NCBI GenBank assembly: GCA_017992455.1
Contig: JAGOOP010000009.1
Coordinates: 1-55,809 of the forward strand
DNA: 55,809 bases
From: Candidatus Omnitrophota bacterium
GTDB taxonomy: Bacteria; Omnitrophota; Gorgyraeia; Gygaellales; Profunditerraquicolaceae
Reading direction: 5' to 3'
Part shown: one piece after another, positions 52,201 to 55,809 of the stretch
Layout of the letters: every line of letters begins with the position of its first letter
Numbering within the stretch: position 1 is the first letter of the stretch
Translations under genes and position numbers: made by a program
Notes under the pieces: generated by a model
Told to the model about the DNA's origin: nothing
The model's input: the letters and a program-made list of their open reading frames with translations, nothing else
The model's database searches: none

Positions 52201-55200
52201 TTATGTTCTCACGGTTTCCACAATGAGCAATAACTCCTTCATCTGGTCCGAGGTCGATACCGCGCAGGCTTCTTCCAGTTTTAATATGTTGCTTAAACAC
52301 TGCTCAACCCTGGAGAGTTGGTCTCCAGCCGCCTCGCGATCAGAACACACTGCCAGATATTCTTTGATCTTTTCATACGGCATGGCCTTTCCCGCGATCT
52401 GCTTCTCGATCCGCGCCCACTCCTTGTTCAGGTCCTGCATTTTTGATTGCTGGCCGAGAACTTGCAATGCTTTCATGTCAATTGCCGGCTGCATCACTGC
52501 AGGATTCACGCCGGTCTGCGCGCTCAATGGCAATGTGCGGAAATCAATACCGCCATGAGCACGACCTCCATCTTTACTCGCCGCTTCTAACTTGTAATTT
52601 TCAATTTTCTGGCGGAGCTCTGGGATCCAATTGACCTCTCTCATCCGCAGGGTTATCGGGTCTTGTCTTCCTGACCCAATGTACATAAACGTTAATTGGC
52701 CTGTTGTGGTTTCGAAGCCCACCAATAAACCGCTGTATTGTTCTCCGTGGGCAAATCTCGCCAACGCCCATGCCGCTTCATCCTGCGCAAAGCCTGTTTC
52801 TTTTAAGAATTGCTCTAAAGACACCTCGAACCTTGTAGTATAAACAGATCCCGATGCCCTGCATTTATCCTTGTAGTACTGCTGGATGCCGTAATATGTC
52901 GCCTCATAAGTGCTCGAGTTCCCGCCGTCTTTTAGAGCCGCATTGTGGCGCTGCGTCAATTCGATCTCCATGGCATGCGCAACCTCGGCTACGATGGCTT
53001 GCATTGCCGCGTGCGTTTCAGCGGCTGCGGCATCTTTATTAAAGAACGTGTTCGCGGCGTTTTTCGCATTCTGGTTATCGTGCATACGCTGGGCCACGTC
53101 TTTATTGAAGCCATTGATATCGCTCACAATAGCGCGATCCGGCCGCACCTTTCCAATGTTGGAATATTCTAATATCGAAATGCTGGCGTCTGCTGCTGTG
53201 GGCGTTTCTCCGCGGGAATGCAAGAAAAGAACTGTGCTTCGCACGTTTTCCATCAAATATTCCGTATCCTGCTGCGTCAGCCCATCGGCAAATTTTCGAA
53301 AGGCTGCGACATAATCGCTTATACTCGTTATACCGCCGTCTCGTTTTCCAGCCGCATCATCATATTGAGTCACGATAGCATTAAGCCTTTCTATTGCCTG
53401 GTTGGCTTGTATGAATTCGACTTGGGGATAAGTTCTCTTCAGCCTTTCTACTTCTTCGATTATTTTAATTTTTTGCTCGTCTCTTTCTCCGCTTTTATAC
53501 CCCATATCGTTGATTAATACATAACGTATTCCTTTCGGACCATCTGTTATGGGATACTTCCCTATCGATCCATCGATATCACTAAGAATGATGAATAGGC
53601 CGTTCGAAAGAGGCGTATCCGATGCTCCTAGATAGACCCCTCCGCTGCTTTTCAATAGGCAGGTGTAAAGAACCCTATCGGGATCAGGGCCATTTTTGAG
53701 GAAATTCTCCAGGCTCGCTATCTGTTCGAAATATGAGTCTTTGGCAATTCCATGGCCGTCGAACCTGCCACCGATTCTCTCGGATAAGTACTTTAACGCT
53801 AGCTGCAAGTGGTGACCGCGTATGCCCGCAGGAGGCAGCAGTTTGGTTTTCTTGCAATCCTCGAAGAACTGACGCGCTTGTTTGCGTAACGCAAGGCTTA
53901 ATTCAGGCCGAATGCTCATTAAATGTAATGATTGGACTGCAATGCGATCCTGGGAAGACTTGGCATACTTCCCCAGCAAATCCAAAACAATACTGTCAAA
54001 TTCCCCCGTTATTTTTTCAGGGGTTCTTCCGTTTGCAACTTCTATTTCATCTAACATGCGGTTTATTGTTTTGCTCAATTCCTCGCCATAAGAAGCGTCT
54101 TCCTTTCGCGATAATGATTTCTCCGCTATTTGGATAGCAAACCACGCTAACCGGCTTTTCTTTTGCAACGCGTAATGCGAACCCAAAACCTGCGCAACCC
54201 CTTCCAGACCAAGGGATTGGGCTGCTTTTGCTCTGGCGCCGTCATCTTGGGCGTTGAGCAATTGATCGGAAATTTTTATATATTCTTCCAGCGTCCCGCC
54301 GTCTTTAGCCGCCTCCGCTTCGCGGGCATTCCGGGCTTCAATAAAGAGGCGCTGATGGCTCTTGATAAAATTTACCAGTAAACCGTGAACGCGCGTTTCA
54401 TCCGCAGGCTGGTTCCAAAACTGATCAATGCGAGATTGGGCTGCACATTTTTCAACCACCCTTTGTATCAGGCTGTAGGGAATCCCCTTCGGGAAATGCA
54501 CCCGGTCAGAAGCCATGAACTTTGCCAATGATTCGCTTGCCGCTGATCCGGGGTCTAAGAGCGCTTCCATATCAGCAACCGTGACTTCAAAATCCCCGCC
54601 GTCCTTGTTGTTCAGGATCAATTCAACGACATTCGGTGCAGGAACAACGTTGCCATGGCTGCCGATATTCAAATAGGAGAACGCGGGATTGCTCAATATC
54701 GTCGCGTCGAATACGTTGAAGGCAAACGAAGAATACAATATCGGCATTAAGGCGAACATCGAGAGCATCCATTTGGCAACAACAGAATGAGGAATGCGGC
54801 CGCCGTATCTCAGAAAAAGGAGTCCAAAAGAAACCCCGACTATTCCTGCAGTAAGCAATACAGTCGCTGTCAACGACGCTTCTACCGTCGTGCCGCCGTC
54901 TTTGGCGCTTATTGTAGACACCAACTCCTGTCGCATCCGTAATAATTCCCGATAGAGCTCCATCTCTTCCGGTTTAATGGGGTCACTTGAACTGTATGTT
55001 TGTTTGGGATTCCCGCTCGGCAGGATTCGATAACCTAACCGCAGCGCATCAACTCCCGATATCTTGTTTTCCAGGGGCACTTCTCTATCTATTTTGCTTG
55101 TTGAATCCACCTGAGCAAAGAACTCTGCTATCCCTGCGCCCGAAGGAATGGCAAAACGCAGCGACCCTCCGTCCATCTGGACCCCGCCGCTGAAGTACGT

Positions 55201-55809
55201 GCGGATCACAAGTCCCGACGCCGTGGGCACCTGTTCTTCCTTCTTATATTCGCCCTCGCTGAACGATTTCTTGTAAGCATTATAATAGGTATTCTTGTCC
55301 CATGGAGTCAGGGCTGTCAGGCCGGATAAATCCTTCGTGTCGATCGCTTGAGAGAACGGGTTCGCCTGACCCTGCGCCTTTTGCTTGAACCATTGCGCCA
55401 AAACAAGCGAATAATAGACCTGCCGCAAAGCCGCATATCGTTTTGCCGAGTTGACTTCGCGTGTGAGTTTTGGCAGTATCTCGGCGCGCAACAATTCAGA
55501 TGAGTATGCGTTCATCTCTTTCTGCTTCGGATCGGTTATTGAGAAGAACGGCGAATCCTTCAGATAATCCTGCTCGAGCATGACCTGCAAGCCGGCTTTG
55601 TAAATATACGCGCCGTCAGGCGATTCGCGGATAATGATCTCGCCCGGCACGATCCAGGGCCTGGTAAATGTCGGGATCTCCATGTCCGCTTGACCGAACA
55701 GGCTTTCCGCTTTGGCGTATAACTTATCCCAATACCGTTTTCCCTCAGCCCGGTCAGGAGAGGTAAAAAGCGCAAGGTCTTTTTTCAGCTGAAGGTCTGC
55801 GGCGAGCAA
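52201..55809 (-). CDS. Large secreted protein of the DGG-linked family, member 3 (5' end outside window)
   Basis: 1202 codons are visible. Alignment of ADLQLKKD with member 2 (residue 129) shows that about 125 N-terminal residues are missing to the right. The remaining shared N-terminal domain is clear (MEIPTFTRPWIVP, LTREVNSAKRYAALRQVYYSL, RTYFSGG). DGG occurs at local Asp213, 304, 403, 503, 824, 961 and 1080. The module after Asp304 has two hydrophobic segments (TATVLLTAGIVGVSFGLLFL and KWMLSMFALMPILYSSFAF), so part of this protein may sit in the membrane. A helical module follows, then a mixed module with GLFIILSDIDGSIG. The shared tail begins GGIDFRTLPL. No known enzyme family is recognised. 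Confidence 0.78.
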   Translation of the reverse strand: MLAADLQLKKDLALFTSPDRAEGKRYWDKLYAKAESLFGQADMEIPTFTRPWIVPGEIIIRESPDGAYIYKAGLQVMLEQDYLKDSPFFSITDPKQKEMNAYSSELLRAEILPKLTREVNSAKRYAALRQVYYSLVLAQWFKQKAQGQANPFSQAIDTKDLSGLTALTPWDKNTYYNAYKKSFSEGEYKKEEQVPTASGLVIRTYFSGGVQMDGGSLRFAIPSGAGIAEFFAQVDSTSKIDREVPLENKISGVDALRLGYRILPSGNPKQTYSSSDPIKPEEMELYRELLRMRQELVSTISAKDGGTTVEASLTATVLLTAGIVGVSFGLLFLRYGGRIPHSVVAKWMLSMFALMPILYSSFAFNVFDATILSNPAFSYLNIGSHGNVVPAPNVVELILNNKDGGDFEVTVADMEALLDPGSAASESLAKFMASDRVHFPKGIPYSLIQRVVEKCAAQSRIDQFWNQPADETRVHGLLVNFIKSHQRLFIEARNAREAEAAKDGGTLEEYIKISDQLLNAQDDGARAKAAQSLGLEGVAQVLGSHYALQKKSRLAWFAIQIAEKSLSRKEDASYGEELSKTINRMLDEIEVANGRTPEKITGEFDSIVLDLLGKYAKSSQDRIAVQSLHLMSIRPELSLALRKQARQFFEDCKKTKLLPPAGIRGHHLQLALKYLSERIGGRFDGHGIAKDSYFEQIASLENFLKNGPDPDRVLYTCLLKSSGGVYLGASDTPLSNGLFIILSDIDGSIGKYPITDGPKGIRYVLINDMGYKSGERDEQKIKIIEEVERLKRTYPQVEFIQANQAIERLNAIVTQYDDAAGKRDGGITSISDYVAAFRKFADGLTQQDTEYLMENVRSTVLFLHSRGETPTAADASISILEYSNIGKVRPDRAIVSDINGFNKDVAQRMHDNQNAKNAANTFFNKDAAAAETHAAMQAIVAEVAHAMEIELTQRHNAALKDGGNSSTYEATYYGIQQYYKDKCRASGSVYTTRFEVSLEQFLKETGFAQDEAAWALARFAHGEQYSGLLVGFETTTGQLTFMYIGSGRQDPITLRMREVNWIPELRQKIENYKLEAASKDGGRAHGGIDFRTLPLSAQTGVNPAVMQPAIDMKALQVLGQQSKMQDLNKEWARIEKQIAGKAMPYEKIKEYLAVCSDREAAGDQLSRVEQCLSNILKLEEACAVSTSDQMKELLLIVETVRT

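Larger units (their letters stand above)
39206..55176 (-). repeat. Dispersed DGG-linker DNA motif in the three giant-protein genes
   Basis: Sixteen in-frame copies of a DGG codon block. Copies matching AAAGACGGCGG exactly (minus strand) are at 42545, 43130, 43994, 52922, 54296 and 54893. Near matches are at 39206, 40997, 45425, 46301, 49646, 50870, 52565, 53333, 54596 and 55166 (all left-end coordinates of an 11-mer). All lie at apparent domain borders. Identity at the DNA level, including third codon positions, suggests either recent spread or recombination at these borders. Confidence 0.7.

Noticed and set aside
1..55809. CRISPR arrays, rRNA genes and insertion sequences with transposases
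   Set aside because: I saw no regularly spaced repeats, no rRNA sequence and no transposase-like protein. The DGG-associated 11-mers are too irregularly spaced to be a CRISPR array.

Overview
The window looks like a chromosomal segment of a Gram-negative, uncultivated-type bacterium, most likely from the PVC/Omnitrophota (candidate phylum OP3) neighbourhood. This assignment is an inference from gene content. The content includes a bacterial V/A-type ATPase operon with a DUF2764 subunit, a secretin and an Omp85-like barrel (so an outer membrane), and a row of very large secreted proteins punctuated by Asp-Gly-Gly (DGG) tripeptides. Every convincing gene is on the minus strand, so transcription runs from high to low coordinates.

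Region 1, 1-13.7 kb. A tightly overlapping gene train starts at a tRNA-binding MetG-beta/Trbp-like protein (13640). It continues through a YkgJ-type Cys-cluster protein, a DUF2156 protein, a DnaQ exonuclease-WYL fusion, a DUF3857/transglutaminase lipoprotein, a PilZ-membrane-coiled-coil-glycosidase-like fusion, a MagIII-like glycosylase, an M1 peptidase-outer-membrane-barrel fusion and an FmdB zinc ribbon. A secretin with a TonB-like C-terminus follows from its own promoter, then an M20 peptidase and a partial PAC2 protein.

Region 2, 13.7-16.4 kb. A receiver-GGDDF protein is paired with a CheC/CheX-like protein. Next come tRNA-Asp, tRNA-Val and an HTH/LAGLIDADG-like gene whose 3' end runs into tRNA-Val.

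Region 3, 16.4-23.6 kb. V/A-ATPase operon, order E-DUF2764-A-B-D-I-K. The proteolipid K carries a complete Na+-type ligand set. Between I and K lies a 150-nt element folded by a 24-bp outer stem enclosing three hairpins.

Region 4, 23.6-38.9 kb. Pyrimidine biosynthesis: pyrR-pyrB-pyrC behind a consensus promoter and a PyrR-type attenuator, then carA-carB, pyrK, pyrD and pyrF. Only pyrE of the UMP pathway is missing here. DNA-repair genes (endonuclease Q, Ogg, Nth), Mut7-C, YjbQ, a LOG-like gene and a GT2 gene are interleaved. CarA has lost the catalytic Cys and His of its glutaminase site. tRNA-Arg(CCG) sits in the middle beside a partial copy of its own 3' end.

Region 5, 38.9-55.8 kb. Three tandem paralogous secreted proteins of 1069, 3255 and more than 1201 aa share an N-terminal domain of about 330 aa and a C-terminal tail of about 110 aa. 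Unrelated middle domains are separated by DGG linkers, and the linker is often conserved as DNA (AAAGACGGCGG). This modular giant-protein family is the best candidate for an undescribed system in the window.
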